From Microbacterium sp. BK668 (lineage in GTDB: Bacteria; Actinomycetota; Actinomycetes; Actinomycetales; Microbacteriaceae): 64,000 nucleotides of DNA. The position numbers were made by a program, and so were the translations under genes. The notes beneath the pieces are model-generated. The model saw nothing but the letters and a program-made list of their open reading frames with translations. It was not told where the DNA came from and did no database searches. The DNA lies in assembly GCF_004362195.1 (NCBI RefSeq), contig NZ_SNWG01000001.1:992001-1056000 (forward strand), in the 5' to 3' direction. Positions 20,491 through 28,300 of this stretch are shown in pieces (position 1 is the first letter of the stretch; every line of letters starts with the position of its first letter).

Positions 20491-20802
20491 TTACGGCGCC
20501 TCGGACGCCTCGGGCTCGGGCACGATCGACAGGCCGCCCGGTGAGTTGGCCGCCTTGCTCAGCGCGTCCAGCCACAACGGGTTGAGCCGCGGCGCGCGGC
20601 TGCCGAAGTACTCGAAGGCGAGCGGGATGTGCGGGCTCAGCCAGACGGAGGTGCGGCCGAGACCGGGACGCATCGGATCGGTCCACGTGAACGAGAACGG
20701 CTCGCCCCGGCGGAGCTTCGACCAGATGACCGGCTGCAGATGGGCCAGCACGCGGTCGTCGAGAGACACGGTGAGCTTCGAGTCGTAAGTCAGGGTTCCC
20801 AT
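20491..20802 (-). CDS. DUF7882-like small protein (copy 1)
   Basis: 103 residues, MGTLTYDSKLTVSLDDRVLA onward. Conserved features: HLQPVIWSKLRRGEPFSFTW, VWLSPHIPLAFEYFGS and the C-terminal NSPGGLSIVPEPE. A paralogue with the same organisation lies at 22072-22368. Such proteins occur in several copies in Microbacteriaceae and are often mislabelled 'ATP-dependent DNA ligase'; there is no ligase motif here. Its function is unknown. A TACGCT -10 box seven bases before the ATG suggests a leaderless transcript. Confidence 0.78.
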   Translation of the reverse strand: MGTLTYDSKLTVSLDDRVLAHLQPVIWSKLRRGEPFSFTWTDPMRPGLGRTSVWLSPHIPLAFEYFGSRAPRLNPLWLDALSKAANSPGGLSIVPEPEASEAP

Positions 20803-20809
20803 CGTGGCT

Positions 20810-20815
20810 AGCGTA
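20810..20815 (-). promoter_or_regulatory. Leaderless-type -10 (TACGCT)
   Basis: Seven bases before the start at 20802. Confidence 0.5.
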
Positions 20816-20969
20816 TCCGCAGCAGCACCGTCTCGCGTCCGCGTGGCGATCATCCCGCGAGGATGAGCCCTCAGCCGACGCCGACCGGGATGTGATCGGG
20901 CATTATACGATCTTTCGGGCGCGACGTCGGGTGTTGCGCGAATCTGCGACAGACGGGAAGCCTGGATCC

Positions 20970-21743
20970 ATGACCAGCTCAGCAACGCTCTCTGCCGAGC
21001 TGCGCGAAGCAGTGACGACGGGCGGGCTGACAGTTGAGTACCAGCCGTTGTTCGCGCTGGCAGAGGCCGGCGTCCCCGCCCATCCCGTAGCCGTGGAGGC
21101 CCTCTGCCGGTGGACGCATCCGCTGCTGGGTCGCATCGTTCCCGACGAATTCATCCCGCTCGCGGAGCAGGCCGGTCTCATCGGCGACATCGGAGCCAGC
21201 GTGCTGGAGACGGCGGGGGCGCAGGTCAGCAGGTGGCAGCACCAGGGTCATCACCTGGGCCTGTCGATCAACGCGTCCCCTTCGCAGTTCTCCCCGGAGT
21301 TCGTCGCGCGGGTCGCTGCTCGCGCCGGCGAGCTCGGCCTGCTGCCCGGGAGCCTCACGATCGAAATCACCGAGGCCCCCGCTCCGCAGCTCCTGCCGAG
21401 GGTCGTCGAGGTGCTTCCGCTCCTGCAGGGCTCCGGGATCGGCATCTCGATCGACGACTACGGTGCAGGAGAAGTCGAGCTCGACGCGCTGGAGCGCGTG
21501 CCCATCCAAGAGGTCAAGATCGACCGCTCGCTGTCGCAGCGGGCCGACGCGGGGGCCGACGCGGACGTCGCGGCTGTCGTGCGGCGCGCCCGGCGGCACG
21601 GGTGGCGTGTCGTCGCCGAGGGCATCGAGACGGTGGAGGACCTGGAACGCGCCAGGAGCCGCGGCTGCGACCTCGGTCAGGGATTCCTGCTCGGGAGGCC
21701 CATACCGGCCGACGAGATGGATCGGATTCTTTCCGCGCGCTGA
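20970..21743 (+). CDS. EAL-domain cyclic-di-GMP phosphodiesterase
   Basis: 257 residues, essentially a stand-alone EAL domain. Metal and catalytic residues are present: Glu43 in EALCRW, Asn in LSINASPSQF, Glu in IEITEAP, the Asp pair in IDDYG, Lys in VKIDRSL, Glu in VAEGIET, and the closing QGFLLGRPIP. Loop 6, usually DFGTGYSSL, is DYGAGEVEL here, so dimer/metal coupling may differ. It should hydrolyse c-di-GMP to pGpG. Upstream AT-rich sequence GCATTATACGATC (about 20902) may hold the promoter. The start was chosen at the ATG after GGGAAGC; an upstream in-frame ATG at 20892 is less likely. The phytochrome-GGDEF gene lies 0.7 kb downstream. Confidence 0.9.
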   Translation: MTSSATLSAELREAVTTGGLTVEYQPLFALAEAGVPAHPVAVEALCRWTHPLLGRIVPDEFIPLAEQAGLIGDIGASVLETAGAQVSRWQHQGHHLGLSINASPSQFSPEFVARVAARAGELGLLPGSLTIEITEAPAPQLLPRVVEVLPLLQGSGIGISIDDYGAGEVELDALERVPIQEVKIDRSLSQRADAGADADVAAVVRRARRHGWRVVAEGIETVEDLERARSRGCDLGQGFLLGRPIPADEMDRILSAR

Positions 21744-21750
21744 TCCCGCG

Positions 21751-22023
21751 TTACAGGTTGTCCAGGTCGCTGTCGGCACTCGTGCCGGCGGCGTCCTCGA
21801 CGGGAGCGCCCTGCTGCTCGCCGGCGATGTCGAGCTGGGTCCAGGTGACGGGCATGCCGGGGGAGAAAAGCACCTCGATGCCCGGGCCTCCGCGCAAGGG
21901 CGGGATCGTGACGTAGCCGCCACCCGCCTTGATCGCCTCGAGGATGTCTCGCTTCAGGTCGGAGACGGGCTCCGGAAGGAAGTAGTCGCGGCCGTCGACG
22001 GTGAGGCGGTTTACGATCGTCAC
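21751..22023 (-). CDS. Small conserved-type hypothetical protein
   Basis: 90 residues from GTG. MTIVNRLTVDGRDYFLPEPV and DILEAIKAGGGYVTIPPL read as a compact alpha/beta domain, followed by an acidic tail. I cannot assign a family. It is convergent with the EAL gene, with only 7 bp between, and divergent from DUF7882 copy 2. A TAGGCT box lies six bases from the start. Confidence 0.65.
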   Translation of the reverse strand: MTIVNRLTVDGRDYFLPEPVSDLKRDILEAIKAGGGYVTIPPLRGGPGIEVLFSPGMPVTWTQLDIAGEQQGAPVEDAAGTSADSDLDNL

Positions 22024-22029
22024 CCCTCC

Positions 22030-22035
22030 AGCCTA
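22030..22035 (-). promoter_or_regulatory. Leaderless-type -10 (TAGGCT)
   Basis: Six bases before the GTG start at 22023. It is back-to-back with the promoter at 22059. Confidence 0.5.
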
Positions 22036-22058
22036 ATCACCACTCGCCGGGGGCAACG

Positions 22059-22064
22059 TAGGAT
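22059..22064 (+). promoter_or_regulatory. Leaderless-type -10 (TAGGAT)
   Basis: Seven bases before the ATG at 22072. Confidence 0.5.
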
Positions 22065-22071
22065 CGAGCCG

Positions 22072-22368
22072 ATGGGTACCCTGCACTACGGCTCTCCGGC
22101 CGTCGAGTTCGCGATCGACGACCGCACGCTCGCACACCTCGAACTCGTGATCCTGGCGAAATTCCGGCGGCGCGAAAGCGTCTCCCTGGCCCTCACCGAG
22201 GGAGCGAAGGAGCGGCGCCAGGTCATCTGGCTCTCGACGTCGTCGACGCTCCGGTTCGAGTACGACGACGCGATGCCCGAGATCAACCGGGCGTGGCTGC
22301 AAGAGCTCGTCGAGGCATCCAACTCGCCCGGCGGGCTGCGGATCCTGCCCGAGCCGGTTCCCGCCTGA
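22072..22368 (+). CDS. DUF7882-like small protein (copy 2)
   Basis: 98 residues: MGTLHYGSPAVEFAIDDRTL, HLELVILAKFRRRESVSLAL, then NRAWLQELVEASNSPGGLRI and a Pro-Glu-Pro end. It shares the frame MGTLxY...DDRxLAHL...KxRRxE...NSPGGLxIxPEP with copy 1 (20491-20802) but diverges between the anchors. Its function is unknown. Confidence 0.78.
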   Translation: MGTLHYGSPAVEFAIDDRTLAHLELVILAKFRRRESVSLALTEGAKERRQVIWLSTSSTLRFEYDDAMPEINRAWLQELVEASNSPGGLRILPEPVPA

Positions 22369-22375
22369 CACACGT

Positions 22376-22407
22376 CACGGCGCCCGCGGGTCCCCGCGTG
22401 CGCCGTG
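22376..22407. terminator. Terminator between DUF7882 copy 2 and the phytochrome gene
   Basis: CACGGCGCCCGCGGG pairs with CCCGCGTGCGCCGTG (one mismatch) around a 2-base loop, between convergent genes. Confidence 0.8.
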
Positions 22408-22425
22408 CCGAGGACCGGCGAGCTC

Positions 22426-24375
22426 TCAGGCCGAGACGCGCCCCTTGCCCGCGCGCTTGGCGCGGTACATGGCGGAGTCCGCGGCATCCAGCAGCTCCGT
22501 GGTCGTGACGCGGGAGTCGACCGAGACGACGCCTGCCGACGCCGTGATGCAGATGAGCTCGTGCTCGACCCCGATAGGGTCCTCGAGCGAGGAGACCGCC
22601 CGAGCGGCGATCTCGTGCGCGTGCGCCGCGTCGACGCCGAGGCAGACGATCACGAACTCGTCCCCACCCCAGCGGACCACCATGTCGCTCGACCGGGCGC
22701 TCGCCGAGAGGCGCTGCCCGACGGCGAGAAGCACCGCGTCGCCGGCCTCGTGGCCGTGGGTGTCGTTGACCTCCTTGAAGCCGTCGAGGTCGAGGAACAC
22801 CACGGCGACGCCGAGAACCTCTTCCTCGAGCAGCTCGTCGAGGCGGTCCTGGAGGAATCGGCGGTTGTGCAGGCCCGTCAGCGGGTCGCGCCACGCGAGT
22901 TCGGCCAGTTCGGCCTGCACGCGCTGAGCCAGCGTCGCGCGGATGTCCTCGCCCAGTTCGACGATGTCCTGCAGGTGCCGCCCCCAGGGCGCGCTGCGCC
23001 CGGTCACGCTCTGCTGCCACGACGAGAACGACCGGCGCGGCGAGAGGGCGTGCTCACGGTTGCCGGCGGTCTGGTCTCCGAGCCAGTCGACGTGCTGCGC
23101 GACCTCGCCGCGGACGAAGACGAGCCAATCGCCCTCGTCGAGGAGCGGCACCGCGACGATTCCGGCGACGCCGGCGAGCTCGACGGCGAGTTGAGGATGC
23201 TCGAGCGGAAGCGCGTCCGACACGAAGGGTGTCGCGGGCAGCTCGTCGAGGATCCGCGACAGTGCGTCGGCGGATGGCGCCGTCCCGACGGAGTGCATGG
23301 CGTCGCCGATGCGGAGATAGGCGCCGTCCGCGGGGATGAGGTCGAGCACCGTCTTGTCGCCGCCGACCAGGATCTCCGCGGGCACTCCGCGCCCGTAGAG
23401 CGGGGCCACGATCGACGCGCGGCGCTCGCGGGCCTCGAGCTGGCGGCGAAGCCGCTGGATCTCGTTCGCCGAGGCGAGCTGCATCGACACCTGGCTCGCG
23501 AGCACTTCGATGGAACGGCGCAGCAGCACGGGAAGGCGGCGGTTGGTTCGATGCGCGCACGTGAAGAGACCGACCAGCTCGCCGTCGATGACCAGGGCGA
23601 ACGACACGGTCGAGGCCTGACCCATGTTCCGCATGAACTGCAGGTGATGGGGAGACACGGCGCGCAGCTCCGTCAGGCCGAGGTCGGCGATGGGCGCCTC
23701 GGGGAGGAGGCTCAGCACGGCGAGGCCGGCGTCCTCGGTGTCGACGATCGCGCGCGAGCGCTTCTCGACGTAGAGGGCGCGAGCCTGGGACGGGATGTCG
23801 GATGCCGGGAAGTGCAGTCCGAGGTAGGGCTCCATGTCGGGCTCGCGCTCGTCGGCGACGATCTCGCCATGCCCGTCGGGGTGGAAGTGGTAGCACATCA
23901 CCCGGTCGAAGCCCGTGATCTCCTTGAGCCGCCGGGCGGCGAGCCTGCGCAGCTCGTCGGGATCGGTCAGGGGGGCGAGCTCCTGGATGGCGCTCACGAC
24001 GCCCGTCCGGACGTATTCGAGGCCGGGCACGACGGGCTCTAGCTCCACCAGGAGGGGATCGGTGCCGCGGTGCACGATCATGTCGTGGAGCTGACCGTCG
24101 AACTCGACGCGGACGGGGTCCACGGCGACGCCGTGCTGCACGGTCCAGAGCATGGTGTCGTTGCCGACGTCGCGCACGCGCTGTCCGAGCCAGCGATCGG
24201 CGTTCTCGCTCGCGAGCACGACGGTCTGAGTGGGCTCGTCGACTCCGAGCAGCGTTCCATGTCCCTGGATGCGTCCGGGCGTCCTGATCGGCTCGGCCGC
24301 GCACAGCTCGAGGCGGCGCTGCTCGTCGATCTCCCATTCGCGCTCGTCCTCGCGGGCGGGGGAAATGTCTGACAC
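22426..24375 (-). CDS. Bacteriophytochrome-diguanylate cyclase (PAS-GAF-PHY-GGDEF)
   Basis: 649 residues from a GTG preceded by GAAGGAG; a longer frame exists but lacks a ribosome site. Cys25 in LELCAAEPIRTPGRIQGHG matches the biliverdin-binding cysteine of bacteriophytochromes. The GAF domain has HFPASDIPSQARALY and SPHHLQFMRNMG, the chromophore-pocket signatures. The PHY tongue is visible as SPRRSFSSWQQ. The GGDEF domain at the C-terminus has an intact RWGGDEF active site near residue 569 and DLDGFKEVNDTHGHEAGD. It should be a red/far-red photoreceptor that makes c-di-GMP in a light-dependent way. No heme oxygenase gene for biliverdin synthesis is nearby, so chromophore must come from elsewhere in the genome or from the environment. 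Confidence 0.95.
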   Translation of the reverse strand: MSDISPAREDEREWEIDEQRRLELCAAEPIRTPGRIQGHGTLLGVDEPTQTVVLASENADRWLGQRVRDVGNDTMLWTVQHGVAVDPVRVEFDGQLHDMIVHRGTDPLLVELEPVVPGLEYVRTGVVSAIQELAPLTDPDELRRLAARRLKEITGFDRVMCYHFHPDGHGEIVADEREPDMEPYLGLHFPASDIPSQARALYVEKRSRAIVDTEDAGLAVLSLLPEAPIADLGLTELRAVSPHHLQFMRNMGQASTVSFALVIDGELVGLFTCAHRTNRRLPVLLRRSIEVLASQVSMQLASANEIQRLRRQLEARERRASIVAPLYGRGVPAEILVGGDKTVLDLIPADGAYLRIGDAMHSVGTAPSADALSRILDELPATPFVSDALPLEHPQLAVELAGVAGIVAVPLLDEGDWLVFVRGEVAQHVDWLGDQTAGNREHALSPRRSFSSWQQSVTGRSAPWGRHLQDIVELGEDIRATLAQRVQAELAELAWRDPLTGLHNRRFLQDRLDELLEEEVLGVAVVFLDLDGFKEVNDTHGHEAGDAVLLAVGQRLSASARSSDMVVRWGGDEFVIVCLGVDAAHAHEIAARAVSSLEDPIGVEHELICITASAGVVSVDSRVTTTELLDAADSAMYRAKRAGKGRVSA

Positions 24376-24448
24376 GGGGGGCTCCTTCTCGCCCGGATGG
24401 ATCGGCAGACCCGGCGAAGCCCTGAGCACCCGTGCGTTGTTCGAGCCT

Positions 24449-24473
24449 AAACGATTTCGTTTCACTTGGTGAA
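24449..24473 (-). promoter_or_regulatory. Two overlapping palindromes upstream of the phytochrome gene
   Basis: AAACGATTTCGTTT (arms AAACGA/TCGTTT) and TTCACTTGGTGAA (arms TTCAC/GTGAA) overlap by two bases, 75-100 bp before the start. They form an island of low GC in a GC-rich region, as expected of a promoter with an operator. The cognate regulator is unknown. Confidence 0.45.
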
Positions 24474-24638
24474 CTATTCGCCTCCGGAACTATGCGGGCG
24501 CAGCCGGAGCGCCACGGCGGAGGCGGGTAGCGCAGGACAAGCGGCCGCGCAAGACCTTTGCTCGGGGGCTCAGGATCCGGTTGTTTCGAGCTTGATGGTC
24601 CGCACAACCCCCTCGGACCAGCCCTGAAGGAGATCGCA

Positions 24639-25262
24639 ATGGATTCCACGACCATCATCTGGATCATCGTGGCGGTCGTCGTCGTCCTGGCCGTCGTGGC
24701 CGCCATCGCCTTCTTCATGCGCAGGAACAGCGCGCGGCAGGCCGAGCGGCGTCACGCGCAGGCCGAGGACCTCCGCGCGAAGGCGCGGGAGTCCGCACTG
24801 GCCGCGCAGGAGGTCGAGGCCCGTCAGGCTCAGGCTCGCGCCGACGCCGCGACCGCCGCAGCCGAGGCTGAACAGGCGAAGGCTAGGGCCGCGCAGGCAG
24901 AGGCCGAGGCGCAGCGACGCTCGGGTGACATCGACGGGCACGCGGCCGAGGCCGCGGAGCACCGCGCGAAGGAGCAGGAGATCCTGCGCAAGGCCGATGA
25001 CGTCGACCCCTACGTCGGGAACGACAGGACGACGGATGCCTCGTCCCCAGACCGCTCCGCGACCGACTCCCACCGCACCTCGCCGCACCCCGGCGACGAT
25101 GTGCGCGCCACGACCGACGCACGCCAAGACGTGCGCACCACGACCGACGCCCGCGATGCGGGCGCGCACGACGTCGATGCCCGCCCCGGCGATCCCCGTA
25201 TCGACGACACCGGCGACCCGGCCCCCACGGCTCGCCGCAGCGGCACGGCGGACCGCGCCTGA
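24639..25262 (+). CDS. Single-pass membrane protein with long alanine/glutamate coiled coil
   Basis: 207 residues from the ATG following AAGGAG. One N-terminal membrane helix (IIWIIVAVVVVLAVVAAIAFFM, shown in two halves by its charged flanks) is followed by about 85 residues of Ala/Gln/Glu/Arg heptad-like sequence (AQAEDLRAKARESALAAQE and similar) and a disordered Asp/Thr/Pro-rich tail. Conserved in type among Microbacterium relatives. No catalytic motif; a structural or scaffolding role is only a guess. Confidence 0.72.
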   Translation: MDSTTIIWIIVAVVVVLAVVAAIAFFMRRNSARQAERRHAQAEDLRAKARESALAAQEVEARQAQARADAATAAAEAEQAKARAAQAEAEAQRRSGDIDGHAAEAAEHRAKEQEILRKADDVDPYVGNDRTTDASSPDRSATDSHRTSPHPGDDVRATTDARQDVRTTTDARDAGAHDVDARPGDPRIDDTGDPAPTARRSGTADRA

Positions 25263-25285
25263 GGCGCCGCCGCCTCCGCACATCA

Positions 25286-25329
25286 CCCCGCGCCCGGGCA
25301 TCTCCTCCCTGTATCGCCCGGGCGCGGGG
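25286..25329 (+). terminator. Terminator after the coiled-coil membrane protein
   Basis: CCCCGCGCCCGGGC and GCCCGGGCGCGGGG are exact reverse complements separated by 16 bases. Confidence 0.82.
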
Positions 25330-25356
25330 TCGTGCTCTGCGTGCCCCGGTCGCACG

Positions 25357-25362
25357 TAGGCT
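25357..25362 (+). promoter_or_regulatory. Leaderless-type -10 (TAGGCT) of putA
   Basis: Six bases before the putA ATG at 25369; no ribosome site. Confidence 0.6.
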
Positions 25363-25368
25363 GGTCGC

Positions 25369-28300
25369 ATGGTGACCGACCCTTACCAGGGGGACACCGG
25401 CCTCACGTCTCCCGGCGACGACCTCGCCGCGCGTGCCGTGGAACTCGCGCAGCGGTGGATCGCCGAGAGCGCACAGGTCGACGTGGACCCCTCCGCCGAG
25501 CGACTCGCCGGCGTCCTGAAAGACCCCAACGGGCTGCCCTTCACGATCGGCTTCGTCGACGGCGTGATGCGACCCGAGAGCCTGTCGGCCGCGGCATCCA
25601 ATCTCAGCCGCGTCGCACCACTGGTCCCGGAGTTCCTCCCCTGGTACCTCCGCGGCGCGGTGCGCGTCGGAGGAACGGTCGCGCCGGTCCTCCCGACGCC
25701 CGTCGTGCCCATCGCGCGCCGCGTGCTGCGCGAGATGGTGGGTCACCTCGTCGTCGATGCCCGGCCGGAGAAGCTCGGACCCGCGATCGCGACGCTGCGT
25801 GAGAGCGGGGCGCGGCTCAACCTCAACCTCCTCGGCGAGGCGGTGCTCGGAGAGCGGGAGGCCCTGCGCCGGCTCGAAGGCATCCACGAGCTCATCCGGC
25901 GTCCCGACGTGGATTACGTGTCGGTCAAGGTCTCGGCCATCGCGAGCCACATCTCGATATGGGCCTTCGACGAGGTCGTCGACAAGGTCGTCGACCGGCT
26001 CCTGCCCCTGTACCTCACGGCGGCGGGCTCCGCGACGTTCATCAACCTCGACATGGAGGAGTACCGCGACCTCGACCTCACCATCGCCGTCTTCACCCGC
26101 ATCCTCGCCGATCCGCGCCTGCGCGACCTCGAGGCCGGCATCGTGCTGCAGGCCTACCTGCCCGACGCGCTGGGTGCGCTCGAACGGCTGACCGCCTGGT
26201 CGAAGGCCCGCGTGGAGGCGGGGGGCGCGCGCATCAAGGTGCGCCTCGTGAAGGGCGCGAACCTCGCGATGGAGCGAGTGGATGCCGTCATGCACGGCTG
26301 GTCGCTGGCGACCTACGACTCGAAGCTCGACTCCGACGCGAACTACGTCCGCTGCCTCGACGCCGCCCTCGACCCCGACCACACGACCGCCGTCCGCATC
26401 GGCGTTGCGGGGCACAACCTCTTCGACATCGCCTACGCGTGGCTGCTCGCCGGGGCACGCGGCGTCCGCGAGGCGGTCGAGTTCGAGATGCTCCTCGGCA
26501 TGGCCCAGGGCCAGGTGGAGGCCGTCACGCGTGAGGTCGGTCACGTGCTCCTGTACGTGCCGGTGGTGCGGCCGGACGAGTTCGACGTCGCCATCAGCTA
26601 CCTCGTGCGCCGCCTCGAGGAGAACGCCTCGAGCGAGAACTTCCTCTCGGCCGCCTTCGACCTCGCCGACGACCCGGCGCTGTTCGATCGGGAGCGCGAC
26701 CGGTTCCTCGCATCACTCGAGCGCGCCGCCGATCCCGCCCTCCCCACCGGACCGAACCGCACGCAGGACCGGCGCGCCGAGTCTGGTCAGTCCGGGCAGC
26801 CGGGCGCGCCGGACTCGCGCGCGGGCAGCCGCACCCTCCTGCGCGACGCCCCGCCCGCGGACGAGGCCGGCCTGACCCAGGCGGTGCTCGGCATCGCCCG
26901 CTCCGCGGCCGCCGATCCTCCGCCGCGGGATGCCGAGCCGGAGACCGGGACGCAGCCGCTCGAGCAGAACGTGGAGGCTCAGCTCTTCGGGGGTGAGGCG
27001 TTCGTCGAGACCGCGGTCTTCGCCCCGCGCGAGTCGCAGACGCGCGCCGTGGGGGCTCCCGGCTTCCGCAACGCGGCCGACACCGATCCGGCGCTGCCGG
27101 CCAATCGGGCATGGGCACGGGGCATCCTCTCCCGCATCGCCGTCTCGGCAGCGGGCGACGCGACGATCTCCGCCGCCCGCGTCACCGATCCCGCAGAGCT
27201 CGAGACGATCGTCGCGCGCGTTCGCGAGGCCGCGGCGGCGTGGGGCGCCCTGCCTGCGGTCGACCGCTCCGCCGTGCTCGTCGAAGCCGCCCGTGCGCTG
27301 GAGGCTCGACGAGGCGAGCTGATCGAGGTCGCCGCCTCCGAGACGGGCAAGGTCTTCGCCGAGGCCGACGTCGAGGTGAGCGAGGCCGTCGACTTCGCGA
27401 ACTACTACGCCGCGACCGCGCGCGAGCTCGACCGCGTGAGCGGAGCGGTGTTCGTCCCCGCCCGGCTGACGGTCGTCACGCCGCCCTGGAACTTCCCCGT
27501 CGCGATCCCCGCCGGCGGTGTGCTGGCAGCACTGGCCGCCGGCTCCGGGGTCGTGTTCAAGCCCGCGCCGCAGGCTCGCCGGTGCGCGGCCGTCGTCGCC
27601 GAGGCGCTCTGGGACGCGGGCGTCCCGCGCGACGTCCTGGCTCTCGTCGACATCGACGAGGGCGACCTCGGCAGGCAGCTGCTCTCCCATCCGGATGTCG
27701 ACCGGGTCATCCTCACCGGCTCGTGGGAGACGGCGGCGCTCTTCCGCTCGTGGCGTCCGGAGCTCCCGCTCCTGGCCGAGACGAGCGGTAAGAACGCCAT
27801 GATCGTCATGCCGTCCGCCGACCTCGACCTCGCGGCATCCGATCTGGTCAAGAGCGCCTTCGGGCATGCGGGGCAGAAGTGCTCGGCGGCGTCGCTCGCG
27901 ATCCTCGTCGGGCCGGTCGGACGCTCCAAGCGGTTCGCGCGCCAGCTCGTGGATGCCGCGACCTCGCTCCGCGTCGGACCCCCCTCCGATCCGCTCGCCG
28001 AAGTCGGGCCCGTCATCGAGGTCCCGCAGGGCAAGCTCGCCTGGGCGCTCACGACCCTCGATGAGGGGGAGGAGTGGCTCGTCCCGCCACGCCGACTCGA
28101 CCTCGGTCCGGAGACGGCCGGACGGTTCTGGAGTCCCGGCATCCGCACGGGCGTGCAGCCCGGCTCGCGCTTCCACCGGGAGGAGTTCTTCGGTCCGGTG
28201 CTCGGCGTCATGCACGCGTCGTCGCTCGCCCACGCGATCGAGCTGCAGAACGCCGTCGCCTACGGGCTGACCGCGGGCCTGTACACCCAGAACCCTGCGG

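Noticed and set aside
20491..20802. Annotation of the small protein as an ATP-dependent DNA ligase
   Set aside because: Only ~100 residues with no nucleotidyltransferase motif; that label is a propagated error for this family.
25369..25500. PutA as a trifunctional DNA-binding repressor
   Set aside because: No ribbon-helix-helix domain precedes the proline dehydrogenase barrel.
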